Assembly (NCBI GenBank): GCA_963707575.1 | Contig: OY970171.1 | Coordinates: 3,055,019-3,119,018 of the forward strand | Source: Gaiellasilicea sp963707575 | Lineage (GTDB): Bacteria; Actinomycetota; Thermoleophilia; Gaiellales; Gaiellaceae | Reading direction: 5' to 3' | DNA length: 64,000 nt | Part shown: piece after piece, positions 44,810 to 53,344 of the stretch | Numbering within the stretch: the first letter of the stretch is position 1 | Layout: the number at the start of each line of letters is the position of its first letter | Notes under the pieces: generated by a model | Told to the model about the DNA's origin: nothing | The model's database searches: none | Seen by the model: the letters and a program-made list of their open reading frames with translations, nothing else | Made by a program: the position numbers and the translations under genes

Positions 44810-47004
44810 TAGGCGCGCAGCGAACGCAGGGTGACGAAGCCGCGCAGCCGCTGCGTCCGGCCGAGAGCGCCGCGGATCGCGTGCAGGAGCCGCCTCAGTT
44901 CGGCGCGGGTCGCCGTCGCTGCGGCCTCGCTGCCGGCCGGCGGGCCGAAACGCGCCGCCGCAACTGCCTCGGCGAACGGTCGCCCGTCGATCCCGAGCTG
45001 CGAGCGGACGAGCTGGTGCAGGTCCTCGGGGGTCGCGCTCGCGTCCACGGTCAGACCCTGGTCGACGAGGAAGTCGGCGAGCTCGCGGCGCGCCGCGCCA
45101 GCCACCCGCCGTGGGTCGCTCGTGAGGTAGCGCGAGCGTCGCCAGGCGAGCTTCGCGAGCCCGATCGACGTCCCAACGCCGACCACGACGAGGATCAGCA
45201 GCCAGAAGGCGCCGATGCCCTCCTCGACGCTCACCGGTGGCGCGCTCCGCGCGCGTCCTTCCTGCAGCAGGGTCAGCTGGCCGAGCCCGGTGCCCGGGTC
45301 GGGCCCACGACCGGTGGACGGCGTGAACGCGCGGGAGGCGGCGTCCGGGTTGAAGGTCTGCGAGGAGGCGCTGTAGTTCGCCGCCAGCTCGCCGCGGCCA
45401 GGGGTCGGGTCGAACGTGAGCCAGCCGTACTCCGGGAACCAGACCTCGACCCAGGCATGCGCGTTGTGGTCGGTCACGTTCCAGACGCCGTCGCGGTACG
45501 TGCCGCTCGCGAAGCCGGCTGCCACGCGCGCCGGAATGCCGAGGAAGCGCAGCATCAGGGCCATGGCGCCGGCGAACTGCTGGCAGTAGCCACGCTTGCT
45601 CTCCGCGACGAAGTAGGCGAGCGGCGGCGCACCCCCGGAGGACGGCGGCTGCTCGTCGTAGACGAAGCCTCCCGTCGTGCGCAGCCACGCCTCGATCGCC
45701 ACCACGGCGCCGTACGGCGTGCGTGCCCCCCGCGCGATCCGCTCGGCCTGCTGAGAAAGCCCCTGGTAGGCGGAGAGCGAGTGGCTGCTGTCGTCGTCGA
45801 AGATCTCCGCGGCGGCGGCTTCGCGTCCCGGGCTGCCGAACTCGGGCAACAGCTTGCGCTCGAGCCGCAGATACTGGTCCAGCGCGTCGGGGTAGTCGGC
45901 CTCGAGCTGTGCGAGGTCGACAGGCCTGGGGGTCGGCGCGTAGCTGGAGACGGTGTAGCGCTCGCCGCGCTCCAGGTCGCGGTTCAGCCCCACGAGCCCG
46001 TCGGCGTACTTCGTCACGAGCCCGAGCGAATCGCCGTCGATCCCGACGGGGGTGCTCGCCGCGACCAGGTGCTTGTCACGCAGGCCGACCACCTCCACGT
46101 CGTGCGTGACGAGGTCGTCCTCCTCCCGCGCCGTGACGGGCAGCAGCGGGTCGCTCGGCAACTCGCCGGTCGCGAGCTCGCTCACGCGCACCTCGAGCTG
46201 CTCGCGCCAGTGGTCCTCGACGAAGCGGTTGAGCGTCGTCGCACGCCAGTAGAGGCTGCGGTTGGTGCCCGAGATCCGCAGCACCGTCGTCTTCTGCTTC
46301 GGGAAGTCGATCCCGGAGTAGTTCGCGTCCCAGACGTAGGAGACGCTGACGGGGGCGTCGGGCCCACCGTACGGGTCCCAGCGCTGCCAGCCCAGCACGC
46401 CGTCGCGCGCGACCGCAGCCGTCGTCGACACCCCGGCGGCCACGAGCACGACGACCACGCCTGCCGCGAGCGCGAACGTCGGCCGCTCGACGCGCAGCCC
46501 CGCGAGGATCCAGAGCGCGCCGACGAGGATCAGCGCCCCGAAGGCGATTCCCTGCGACTGCAGCAGCGTCGCGGGCCAGCCTGCGCCGGCCAGCAGCACG
46601 AGCACGGTCGGCAGCGGCCGCCGTGACGACGCCGCCAGCCCGAGGGCGAAGCAGAAGCCGAAGATGGCGAGGAGGACGACGCCGTGCATCTCCGGGTACT
46701 CGACGGCTGAGAACGGGACGCGGACGTCGTAGAAATGCGCGAGCCCGGTGTCGACCCGGTCCCAGGCGATCGGGAAGAAGCCGCCCTCTCCGAGCGGCCG
46801 GTCGAGCGCGAGCCAGGCAGCGAAGAGCACGACGGGGCCGGTCACCAGCAGCCGGAGGCCGAGCGACGGGAGCAGCGCGGGCACGAGCGCCAGCAGCACG
46901 ATCCACAGCGCGTCGCCGCCGCCTCCGCTGGGATCTTCGAGCCGCATCCACGCCGACGCGATGATGATCGCCGGGAGGACGTAGACGATGGCAGTCCTAC
47001 GCAT
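44809..47004 (-). CDS. Transglutaminase-like membrane protein
   Basis: 731 residues. About six N-terminal membrane spans (1-200) precede an extracellular region. The transglutaminase core has the catalytic Cys in GYCQQFAGAMALMLRFLGIPARV near 532, His in HAWVEVWFPEYGW and Asp in TFDPTPG. Another span follows (about 648-670), then a cytoplasmic DUF4129-like tail. The moxR-DUF58-transglutaminase trio is a widespread module linked to cell envelope or stress functions. The ATG lies eight bases inside the DUF58 gene. Confidence 0.88.
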   Translation of the reverse strand: MRRTAIVYVLPAIIIASAWMRLEDPSGGGGDALWIVLLALVPALLPSLGLRLLVTGPVVLFAAWLALDRPLGEGGFFPIAWDRVDTGLAHFYDVRVPFSAVEYPEMHGVVLLAIFGFCFALGLAASSRRPLPTVLVLLAGAGWPATLLQSQGIAFGALILVGALWILAGLRVERPTFALAAGVVVVLVAAGVSTTAAVARDGVLGWQRWDPYGGPDAPVSVSYVWDANYSGIDFPKQKTTVLRISGTNRSLYWRATTLNRFVEDHWREQLEVRVSELATGELPSDPLLPVTAREEDDLVTHDVEVVGLRDKHLVAASTPVGIDGDSLGLVTKYADGLVGLNRDLERGERYTVSSYAPTPRPVDLAQLEADYPDALDQYLRLERKLLPEFGSPGREAAAAEIFDDDSSHSLSAYQGLSQQAERIARGARTPYGAVVAIEAWLRTTGGFVYDEQPPSSGGAPPLAYFVAESKRGYCQQFAGAMALMLRFLGIPARVAAGFASGTYRDGVWNVTDHNAHAWVEVWFPEYGWLTFDPTPGRGELAANYSASSQTFNPDAASRAFTPSTGRGPDPGTGLGQLTLLQEGRARSAPPVSVEEGIGAFWLLILVVVGVGTSIGLAKLAWRRSRYLTSDPRRVAGAARRELADFLVDQGLTVDASATPEDLHQLVRSQLGIDGRPFAEAVAAARFGPPAGSEAAATATRAELRRLLHAIRGALGRTQRLRGFVTLRSLRA

Positions 47005-48196
47005 GCAGGGCTCCCCGCGCGGTCGGGGCCGCTCCCAGCGCCGAGCGCAGGTCGTCGCCCTCGCGCACCACCGCGACGGGCACCCCGGCCGCCTGGAGGC
47101 GGAGCAGCTCGGGCTCGGCCTTCGTCGGCCGGCCGGCGAAACTGGCGCTGTCGATCCAGACGAGGGAGACCCCGTGGTTCGTGAGCGCGCGCTGGACGAG
47201 CTTCGTCGCCAGCGCAGGCGCGAGCCGAGCCGTGACGACGACGAGCTCCAGGGCCCGCGCCGCCGGTCCGCCTTCACGCGCAATCAGCTCGACCACCGGA
47301 CGGGAGGCACCGGGCTCCACGGCCGCCAGCTCGCCGAGAGCGGCATGCCAGTCGGCCTCGAGCGACGACACCCGCACGCTGACAGGCCGGTCCGCGTTCA
47401 ACGCAAGAACGGCGCGGCGGCCCCGCGAGGCGTGGGTGCGCAGGATCGAGCCGGCGGCGCGCACCTGGACGTCGAAGCTCTCGCCGACCGTCGCCGAGTC
47501 GGCGTCGAGCACGATCGCGATCTCGTCCCGCGGAGCGTCCTCGAGCTCCTTCACCATCAGCTGGCCGCGGCGCGCGGTCGTGGGCCAATGCACCTTCCGT
47601 AGCGATTCGCCGCGCTCGTACTCCCGCACCGAGTGCAGATCGAAGCCCGACGGTCTGCGGAGCAACAGGCGGCGGCCGTCCTGAGCGTTGGCCCCACTCT
47701 CGGAGAAGAGCCCCGGCAGCTCCACGAGCCTCGGGTAGACGACGAGCGAGCCGGCGGGAGCGAGCTCGACCTCGGCGCACGCAAGCCCGAACGGATCCTC
47801 GATCGCGGCGTGTGCGCTCTCGACCTCGTAGCGGCCGCGCGGGACCCGCTCGAGCACGTAGGTCCCGCGATGCGCCCGGTGGTCACGCCGCAGCGGCGTC
47901 TCGTGCTGGCCGAGCCTCGCCAGGCGCTCGCTGATCGCGAGCGACGGCGGGGGCACCGTCGCCTGCGGGAGCGCCTCGAGCGTCACCCAGACGTCGTCGC
48001 CCTCGAGGAGCGCGCCCCGACCGGCACGGCGGCGCAGCACGATCGGGCCCGCTGCGAGCCGCACCCACGCACGGGCGGCGAGCGGGGCGAGCACGAGCCC
48101 CGTCGCGGCCGGGTACAGCACAGTGGCCCCGAAGAGCCACGCGACCCCGTACGTGACGAGGCCGAGCGCGAGGACGAGCTTCCCCCGGTTGGTCAC
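46997..48196 (-). CDS. DUF58 domain protein
   Basis: 399 residues. Two N-terminal membrane spans (about 7-50) precede a beta-rich part. The DUF58 block is REYERGESLRKVHWPTTARRGQLMVKELE near 200, leading into a VWA-like region (IAIVLDADSATVGESF). It works with the MoxR ATPase encoded just upstream. GTG start four bases after the moxR stop. Confidence 0.88.
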   Translation of the reverse strand: MTNRGKLVLALGLVTYGVAWLFGATVLYPAATGLVLAPLAARAWVRLAAGPIVLRRRAGRGALLEGDDVWVTLEALPQATVPPPSLAISERLARLGQHETPLRRDHRAHRGTYVLERVPRGRYEVESAHAAIEDPFGLACAEVELAPAGSLVVYPRLVELPGLFSESGANAQDGRRLLLRRPSGFDLHSVREYERGESLRKVHWPTTARRGQLMVKELEDAPRDEIAIVLDADSATVGESFDVQVRAAGSILRTHASRGRRAVLALNADRPVSVRVSSLEADWHAALGELAAVEPGASRPVVELIAREGGPAARALELVVVTARLAPALATKLVQRALTNHGVSLVWIDSASFAGRPTKAEPELLRLQAAGVPVAVVREGDDLRSALGAAPTARGALHA

Positions 48197-48199
48197 CGG

Positions 48200-49177
48200 C
48201 TAGACGGGGACCGGCGTCTGGTCGACCGCCTCCTGCACGATCTCCTGCGCCGTCAGACCGGCCGAGCGGGCTTCGGGAGCGAGGATCATGCGGTGCGCGA
48301 GCACGGGCGCCGCGAGGGCTTTCACGTCGTCCGGGAGGACGAAGTCACGGCCCTCGGAGAGCGCTCGGGCCTTCGAGACGCGCAGCAGCGAGATCCCGGC
48401 CCTCGGGCTCGCTCCAAGAGCCAGGCGTGGGCTCGAGCGCGTGTGGCGCAGGAGCGCGACGACGTAGCGGTTGAGGCTCTCCTCGACGAAGATGGCGCGG
48501 GCGTCGTCGATCGCCCCCACCAGCTCCTCGAGGCCGGCCACCGGCTCGAGCGTGTCGAGCGGCGGCGCGGTCGTCTGCTCGTTCAGCATCCGGGCCTCGT
48601 CGGCGAGCGGCGGGTAGCCGAGCGAGATGCGCATCGTGAAGCGGTCGAGCTGTGCCTCGGGCAGCGGATAGGTGCCCTCGTACTCGATCGGGTTCTGCGT
48701 CGCGAGCACCATGAAGGGCCGCTCGAGCACGTAGCTCGCCCCGTCGATCGTGACCTGGTTCTCCTGCATCGCCTCGAGCAGGGCCGACTGCGTCTTCGGG
48801 GAGGCACGGTTGATCTCGTCGACGAGCAGGACGTTCGCGAAGACGGGCCCCGGCCGGAACTCGAACTCGTTCGCGCGCTGGTTGAAGACGTTGACGCCCG
48901 TGATGTCGGAGGGGAGCAGGTCGGGCGTGAACTGCAGGCGCGAGAACTGGAGGTCGAGCGAGCGTGAAAGCGCCTTCGCGAGCATCGTCTTCCCGACCCC
49001 GGGAAAGTCCTCGATGATCAGGTGCCCCTCGGCCACGAGGCAGAGCACGCACAGCCGCAGCGTGTCCTCCGGGGCGTGCACCACCTTCGCGAGGTTGCGC
49101 GCGACGCGGTCGAACGTCTCCACTTTGGGCGCGAGCGTCGCCGGATCGCTCTGCGCCTCGAAACTACGCGCCTCCAT
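48200..49177 (-). CDS. MoxR family AAA+ ATPase
   Basis: 325 residues. Walker A FPGVGKTMLAKAL near 59-71, Walker B LLVDEINRASPKTQSALLEAMQE, sensor 1 ATQNPIEYEGTYPLPEAQLDRF and the lid domain. MoxR proteins act as chaperones with VWA/DUF58 partners. It overlaps coaBC by 14 bases. Confidence 0.93.
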   Translation of the reverse strand: MEARSFEAQSDPATLAPKVETFDRVARNLAKVVHAPEDTLRLCVLCLVAEGHLIIEDFPGVGKTMLAKALSRSLDLQFSRLQFTPDLLPSDITGVNVFNQRANEFEFRPGPVFANVLLVDEINRASPKTQSALLEAMQENQVTIDGASYVLERPFMVLATQNPIEYEGTYPLPEAQLDRFTMRISLGYPPLADEARMLNEQTTAPPLDTLEPVAGLEELVGAIDDARAIFVEESLNRYVVALLRHTRSSPRLALGASPRAGISLLRVSKARALSEGRDFVLPDDVKALAAPVLAHRMILAPEARSAGLTAQEIVQEAVDQTPVPV

Positions 49178-50354
49178 GGCGCTCCTCGAGCAGCCGCTCG
49201 ACCTCGTCGACGACGGCTGCAGCGATTTGCTCCTTCGGTGCCTTTGACACCTCGCGCTCCCCTCTCCTCGTCACCAGGACGACCTCGTTGTCGAGTGCGT
49301 CGAATCCGATCCCGTCGGAACCCACATCGTTGTAGACGACCAGATCGACGTTCTTGTCGTCGAGCATCGTTCGCTTTCGGTTAAGGCCCGCCGCGCCCGA
49401 CTCGGCCCCGAACCCGACCAGAACCTGTCCGTTGCGGGTTCGCTCGCCGAGCATGCGCAAGATATCTACGGTCGGCTCGAGCGAGAGGTTCCACGGCTGG
49501 TCGTCCTTGGGGCGCTTGCCGGCGAGCTGCTCGATGGGCCGGTAGTCGGCGACCGCAGCCGCCATCACGACCACATCGGCCGTGTCTGCCCGGGCCGCGG
49601 CCTCTCGCTCCAAGTCGGCAGCGGTCGGCGTCTGGACGACCTCGACGCCCGCAGGCGCAGGCACGGCGAGGTTCGCGGCCAGCAGCGTCACGGTCGCTCC
49701 ACGCCGGCGCGCCTCCGCGGCGACGGAGACGCCCATCCGGCCCGAGGAGCGGTTCCCCAGGAAGCGGACGGTGTCGAGCGGCTCGCGGGTCCCGCCGGCG
49801 CTCACGAGCACCTTCTTCCCCGCCAGGGGGCCGGTCATGCCTGCTGTCTGGGAGTCTCCCAGGAGCCGAAAGAGCGCGGCCGCGATCTCCTCGGGCTGCG
49901 CCATGCGCCCCGCCCCCACCTCGCCCTCCGCCAGCTCGCCCTCGTCGGGCCCGACCACGACAGCGCCCCGCTGCTGCAGGAGCGCGAGGTTCGCCTGCGT
50001 GGCCGGGTGCTCCCACATCCGCGTGTTCATCGCGGGCGCGACCACGAACGGCCCCCGGTGGGCCAGCGCAGCCTCGGTGAGGACGTTGTCGGCCAGTCCA
50101 TGTGCGAGCTTCGCGAGCGTGTTCGCCGTCAGGGGGGCGATCACAAGCGCGTCGGCGCGCTCGAGATGCGGATACGGATCCTCGGTGCGGGGCTTGCGCG
50201 CGAGCGCGAAGAAGGTCTCGGCCGCGACGAATCGCTCCGCTCCCGGGGTCGGCAGCGGCAGCACGTCGTGGCCCGCCCGGACGAGGAGTCGCAGCAGCTC
50301 GCAGGCCCGGTACGCCGCGATGCCGCCGGTGACGCCGAGGAGGATCCGGCCCAT
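49164..50354 (-). CDS. coaBC: Bifunctional phosphopantothenoylcysteine decarboxylase / synthetase
   Basis: 396 residues. The CoaC flavoprotein half has LGVTGGIAAYRACELLR near 5 and APAMNTRMWEHPATQANL. The CoaB half has VLVSAGGTREPLDTVRFLGNRSSGRMG near 183 and GKRPKDDQPW. Together they make 4'-phosphopantetheine in CoA synthesis. It follows rpoZ as in most actinobacteria, but after a 256-base gap with repeats. Confidence 0.95.
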   Translation of the reverse strand: MGRILLGVTGGIAAYRACELLRLLVRAGHDVLPLPTPGAERFVAAETFFALARKPRTEDPYPHLERADALVIAPLTANTLAKLAHGLADNVLTEAALAHRGPFVVAPAMNTRMWEHPATQANLALLQQRGAVVVGPDEGELAEGEVGAGRMAQPEEIAAALFRLLGDSQTAGMTGPLAGKKVLVSAGGTREPLDTVRFLGNRSSGRMGVSVAAEARRRGATVTLLAANLAVPAPAGVEVVQTPTAADLEREAAARADTADVVVMAAAVADYRPIEQLAGKRPKDDQPWNLSLEPTVDILRMLGERTRNGQVLVGFGAESGAAGLNRKRTMLDDKNVDLVVYNDVGSDGIGFDALDNEVVLVTRRGEREVSKAPKEQIAAAVVDEVERLLEERHGGA

Positions 50355-50610
50355 CCGGACATTGTGCCTACTACCTTCAGGTGCAGGGCTTTCAGACAGC
50401 GCTGACGTCGCTCGTGTTCTGGTGCGTGGCTGAGCGCGCGCGGCCGGAGGGGATAGGCCGAGAGGCCAGACCCGCAGAGCCGCGTGCGCTCAGACACGCG
50501 AGGGCGGCGGAGGCCGGCTCCGCCGGCCGGGAGCCGCCCGGCCAGGGCGCGGGCGCACACAAGCGAACGGCCGCTCTCGCGGCCGCCTCTGAACTACCTG
50601 TGCCTGCGCG
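50355..50610. other. rpoZ-coaBC gap with several GC hairpins
   Basis: No gene is seen. On the minus strand, after the rpoZ stop, CGGCCGC-GAGA-GCGGCCG forms a seven-pair hairpin (about 50565-50582). A long GC palindrome lies around 50510-50545. A TAGGCC-GAGA-GGCC hairpin (50454-50467) followed by a GCTCAGCC box recalls the sequence at 40810-40846. Terminator for mihF-gmk-rpoZ and promoter for coaBC are expected here, but no clear U run or -10/-35 pair is visible. Confidence 0.45.
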
Positions 50611-50856
50611 CTACTTCTTGACGTTCTTGGGGTAGCTGTACTTGATCTTGCCCTGGCTGATCTCCTCCAGGGACATGGTCAAGTAGTTCTTCGAGCGCGA
50701 CTCGACGAGCGGCGGCGGGGCCTCTTCGAAGCCCATGCCCTCGCCGAGCTGGTGGTGGTAGTTGTTGATCTGCCGTGCTCGCTTCGCGGCAACGATGACG
50801 AGCGCGTAGCGCGAGTCCACGTTGTCGAGCAGGGCGTCGATGCGAGGATGAATCAT
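50611..50856 (-). CDS. rpoZ: RNA polymerase omega subunit
   Basis: 81 residues, helping beta-prime assembly. MIHPRIDALLDNVDSRYALVIVAAKRARQIN is the omega core and RSKNYLTMSLEEISQGKI the C-terminal part. Coupled to gmk by a four-base overlap. Confidence 0.95.
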   Translation of the reverse strand: MIHPRIDALLDNVDSRYALVIVAAKRARQINNYHHQLGEGMGFEEAPPPLVESRSKNYLTMSLEEISQGKIKYSYPKNVKK

Positions 50857-51449
50857 GGAGCCATGGTAGCGGCGAGGGCCAGCTCCCGCTCGACGAGAGC
50901 CACGAGCGCCTCCGTCGCGCGGTCGACGTCGTCGTTTCGCACCATGTAGCGGAAGCGATAGGCCTGCTCGAGCTGGTGCACGGCCAGCGCGATCCGATCG
51001 CCGATCTCGCCGGCGCTCTCGGTCGCCCGCGCGACGAGCCGCCGCTCGAGCTCGGGGACGTCCGCGGCGATGAAGAGGGTGACGCTGCCCTCGACCTCCT
51101 CCTGGACGCGCAGCGCGCCTTCGGTCTCGAGCTCGAGCACGCAGACGCGCCCCTCGGCGGCGACCCGGTCGAGCTCCGACGCGAGCGTGCCGTAGCGGCC
51201 GCCGACGTATTCGACGTGCTCGAGGAAGCCGCCCTCCTCGATGCGCCGGACGAACTCGTCCTCGGCCAGGAACCAGTACTCGCGTCCGTCGACCTCACCG
51301 GGTCGCTGCGTCCGCGTCGTCGCCGAGATCGCCACCTCCAGCTCGGGCAGCCGGTCCACGAGCGTCCTGATCAGCGTCCCCTTGCCGGCGCCCGAGGGCC
51401 CCGTGATCACGAAGACAGGCAGAGGCCGCCTAGCGGTTGAAGAGGCCAA
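50853..51449 (-). CDS. gmk: Guanylate kinase
   Basis: 198 residues, phosphorylating GMP to GDP. P-loop TGPSGAGKGTLIR near 16-28, SATTRTQRPGEVDGREYWFL as the GMP site. The TTG start lies 20 bases inside mihF. The only later candidates would cut into the first beta strand. mihF-gmk-rpoZ is the conserved actinobacterial order. Confidence 0.95.
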   Translation of the reverse strand: MASSTARRPLPVFVITGPSGAGKGTLIRTLVDRLPELEVAISATTRTQRPGEVDGREYWFLAEDEFVRRIEEGGFLEHVEYVGGRYGTLASELDRVAAEGRVCVLELETEGALRVQEEVEGSVTLFIAADVPELERRLVARATESAGEIGDRIALAVHQLEQAYRFRYMVRNDDVDRATEALVALVERELALAATMAP

Positions 51450-51759
51450 TCAGCTCGGTGCGCTGGCGCTCGGAGAGGCCGCCGACGGTCTTGGACTGGC
51501 TGATCCGGCACTGGTTCAGCAGCCGCGCCGCCTTCACGCGCCCGAATTTCGGCACCGCCATGAGCATGTCGAAGACCTTCGCCGTCGAGACGTACTCCGG
51601 TGGGTCGAGGAGGATCGCCTCGATGCCGACGCGGCCGTCCTTCAGGTCCTTCTTCAACTTTGCCCGCCGGACCCGGATGTCGTTGGCCCGCTTGAGGGCT
51701 TCCATCCTCTGGTCGAGCGACCGCAGCGGAGCCTGCGCTTGCGTCTTCGACGGCACCAT
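51430..51759 (-). CDS. mihF: Integration host factor, mycobacterial type
   Basis: 109 residues. The actinobacterial IHF core (KVFDMLMAVPKFGRVKAARLLNQCRISQSKTVGGLSERQR) contains the helix-two-turn-helix. It binds DNA with little sequence preference and is needed for nucleoid organisation and phage integration in mycobacteria. It opens the mihF-gmk-rpoZ unit from a promoter right at the pyrD stop. Confidence 0.93.
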   Translation of the reverse strand: MVPSKTQAQAPLRSLDQRMEALKRANDIRVRRAKLKKDLKDGRVGIEAILLDPPEYVSTAKVFDMLMAVPKFGRVKAARLLNQCRISQSKTVGGLSERQRTELIGLFNR

Positions 51760-51768
51760 GAGCGCGGG

Positions 51769-51796
51769 ATACTAGCAGCCCCACCCGATCGGTCAA
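51769..51796 (-). promoter_or_regulatory. Sigma-70 type promoter of mihF
   Basis: TTGACC (51791-51796) and TAGTAT (51769-51774) on the minus strand with a 16-base spacer. Only nine bases separate the -10 from the mihF ATG, so the message would begin at or within about three bases of the start codon. The -35 contains the stop codon of pyrD. Confidence 0.65.
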
Positions 51797-52692
51797 GCAG
51801 TCGATTTTTGCCCGTTTGCAGCCTTTTTTTGCGCTCTGTTGTCAAGACTGGAACCGCTCATTTGCAGGGACGAATGCGCGAGGCGGTAGGCGTCCAAGTG
51901 ATGTCCGAGGCCGCGGGCGGCGCACTCGGCGGCGAGCTCAGAGCGGATTCGCGACGGCGAGTCAGGGTCCGAAAAGAGGACCGTGCCGAGCGCGACCGCG
52001 CTCGCCCCGACCGCGATCAGTTCGAGCGCGTCGAGCCCGCTCTGCACTCCGCCCATGCCCACGATCGGCAACTCCACGGCCCGCGCGCACGCGAAGACGG
52101 CGGCGAGCGCGACCGGTTTCAGGGCCGGCCCCGAGTAGCCGCCGGCGCCGGCTGCGAGCTGCGGCCGCAGCGTGCGCTCGTCGAGCGCGAGGCCGCGCAA
52201 CGTGTTCACGAGCGAGAGCCCGTCCGCGCCCGCCGCCGCGGCCGCCCGCGCCTGCTCGGCGATGTTCCAGGTGGATGGAGAGAGCTTCGCGTACAGGGGC
52301 AGGCTCGTCGCCTCGCGGCAAGCCGCGACGATCTCGGCAGCGGTCTCCGCGGCGTCGTCGACGTTGGGGCACGAGAGGTTGAGCTCGATCGTCACGTCGT
52401 CGAGTGCGGCGCACGTCTCGGCGTAGTCGCGGCCCGAGAACCCACCCACGGAGACCCAGAGCGGGACCCCCAGCAGGCGCAGTTGCGGCAGCGTCTCGGC
52501 GAGGAAGTGCTCACGGCCGGGATTCGCGAGCCCGATCGAGTTGAGCATCCCGGCCTCGGTCTCGGCGATCCGGACGGGCGTGTTGCCGCCGCGCGGCTCC
52601 GGCGTGATCGTCTTCGTCACGAACGCGTCGAGGGAGCGCGCCACCTCGGGCGCGGTGAGCGCGTCGAGGCAGCCAGAGGCGTTAAGCAGCAA
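51793..52692 (-). CDS. pyrD: Dihydroorotate dehydrogenase, class 1B catalytic subunit
   Basis: 299 residues, TIM barrel with FMN. It oxidises dihydroorotate, passing electrons to PyrK. KTITPEPRGGNTPVRIAETEAGMLNSIGLANPG is the substrate/FMN region, and NLSCPNVDD holds the catalytic Cys of class 1. GMGGVQSGLDALELIAVGASAVALGT binds the phosphate. The N-terminus is short. The TTG start overlaps pyrK by 11 bases and begins at the NASGC strand. Last gene of the pyr operon. Confidence 0.92.
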   Translation of the reverse strand: MLLNASGCLDALTAPEVARSLDAFVTKTITPEPRGGNTPVRIAETEAGMLNSIGLANPGREHFLAETLPQLRLLGVPLWVSVGGFSGRDYAETCAALDDVTIELNLSCPNVDDAAETAAEIVAACREATSLPLYAKLSPSTWNIAEQARAAAAAGADGLSLVNTLRGLALDERTLRPQLAAGAGGYSGPALKPVALAAVFACARAVELPIVGMGGVQSGLDALELIAVGASAVALGTVLFSDPDSPSRIRSELAAECAARGLGHHLDAYRLAHSSLQMSGSSLDNRAQKKAANGQKSTA

Positions 52693-53344
52693 CGAGGACC
52701 GGGCCTTCGACGCACAGCCGTTTGAGCTCGCCGTCCAGCTCCACCACGCAGCCGTAGCACGCGCCGTAGCCGCAGGCCATCGGCGCCTCCCAGGCCAGCT
52801 GGGCCGTGGGCACGAGCCCGCGCAGCGCGTCCAGCATCGGCTCGGGACCGCACGCGAGCGCGTCGATCGGACCCTCTGGGAGCAGCTCTGTGACGTAGAT
52901 GGGCTCGACGCAGACCTCGGCGTTCGGCACGAGCGCAGCCGCCTCGGCATGCCAGTCGCTGCGGAAGCCGAGGAGCGCGGGCGGGCGGCCGAGCCGGTCC
53001 GAGAGGAACGGCAGCGGCGCGATCCCGATCCCGCCGCCGACGAGCAGCGGCCGCTCGACGTCGAGCTCGAACCCATTCCCGAGCGGGCCGAGCACGTGCA
53101 GGCTCTCCCCCGCGTCGAGCCGGCACAGCGCCCGCGTGCCCGGCCCCACCGGGTCGATCAGGAACGCCAGCTCCGACGCCGTCGCCAGACAGACGCTCAT
53201 CGGCCGCGGCAGCACTCTGCCCGGCGCCTCGAGCATGAAGAACTGCCCCGGCACGCCGGCGTCCACGTCGCCGCGCTGCACGCGCAGCAGCGTGTAGGGC
53301 CCGATCTGCTCGGACCCCGAGACGCTAAGCAGCCGCCGCTTCAA
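52682..53344 (-). CDS. pyrK: Dihydroorotate dehydrogenase electron-transfer subunit
   Basis: 220 residues. The FAD-binding barrel (LPRPMSVCLA) and NAD-binding domain (LLVGGGIGIAPLPFLS) are followed by a [2Fe-2S] cluster with Cys in CGYGACYGC and the later RLC. It links PyrD to NAD+, showing a class 1B enzyme. The TTG start overlaps carB by 20 bases. Confidence 0.93.
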   Translation of the reverse strand: MKRRLLSVSGSEQIGPYTLLRVQRGDVDAGVPGQFFMLEAPGRVLPRPMSVCLATASELAFLIDPVGPGTRALCRLDAGESLHVLGPLGNGFELDVERPLLVGGGIGIAPLPFLSDRLGRPPALLGFRSDWHAEAAALVPNAEVCVEPIYVTELLPEGPIDALACGPEPMLDALRGLVPTAQLAWEAPMACGYGACYGCVVELDGELKRLCVEGPVLVAA

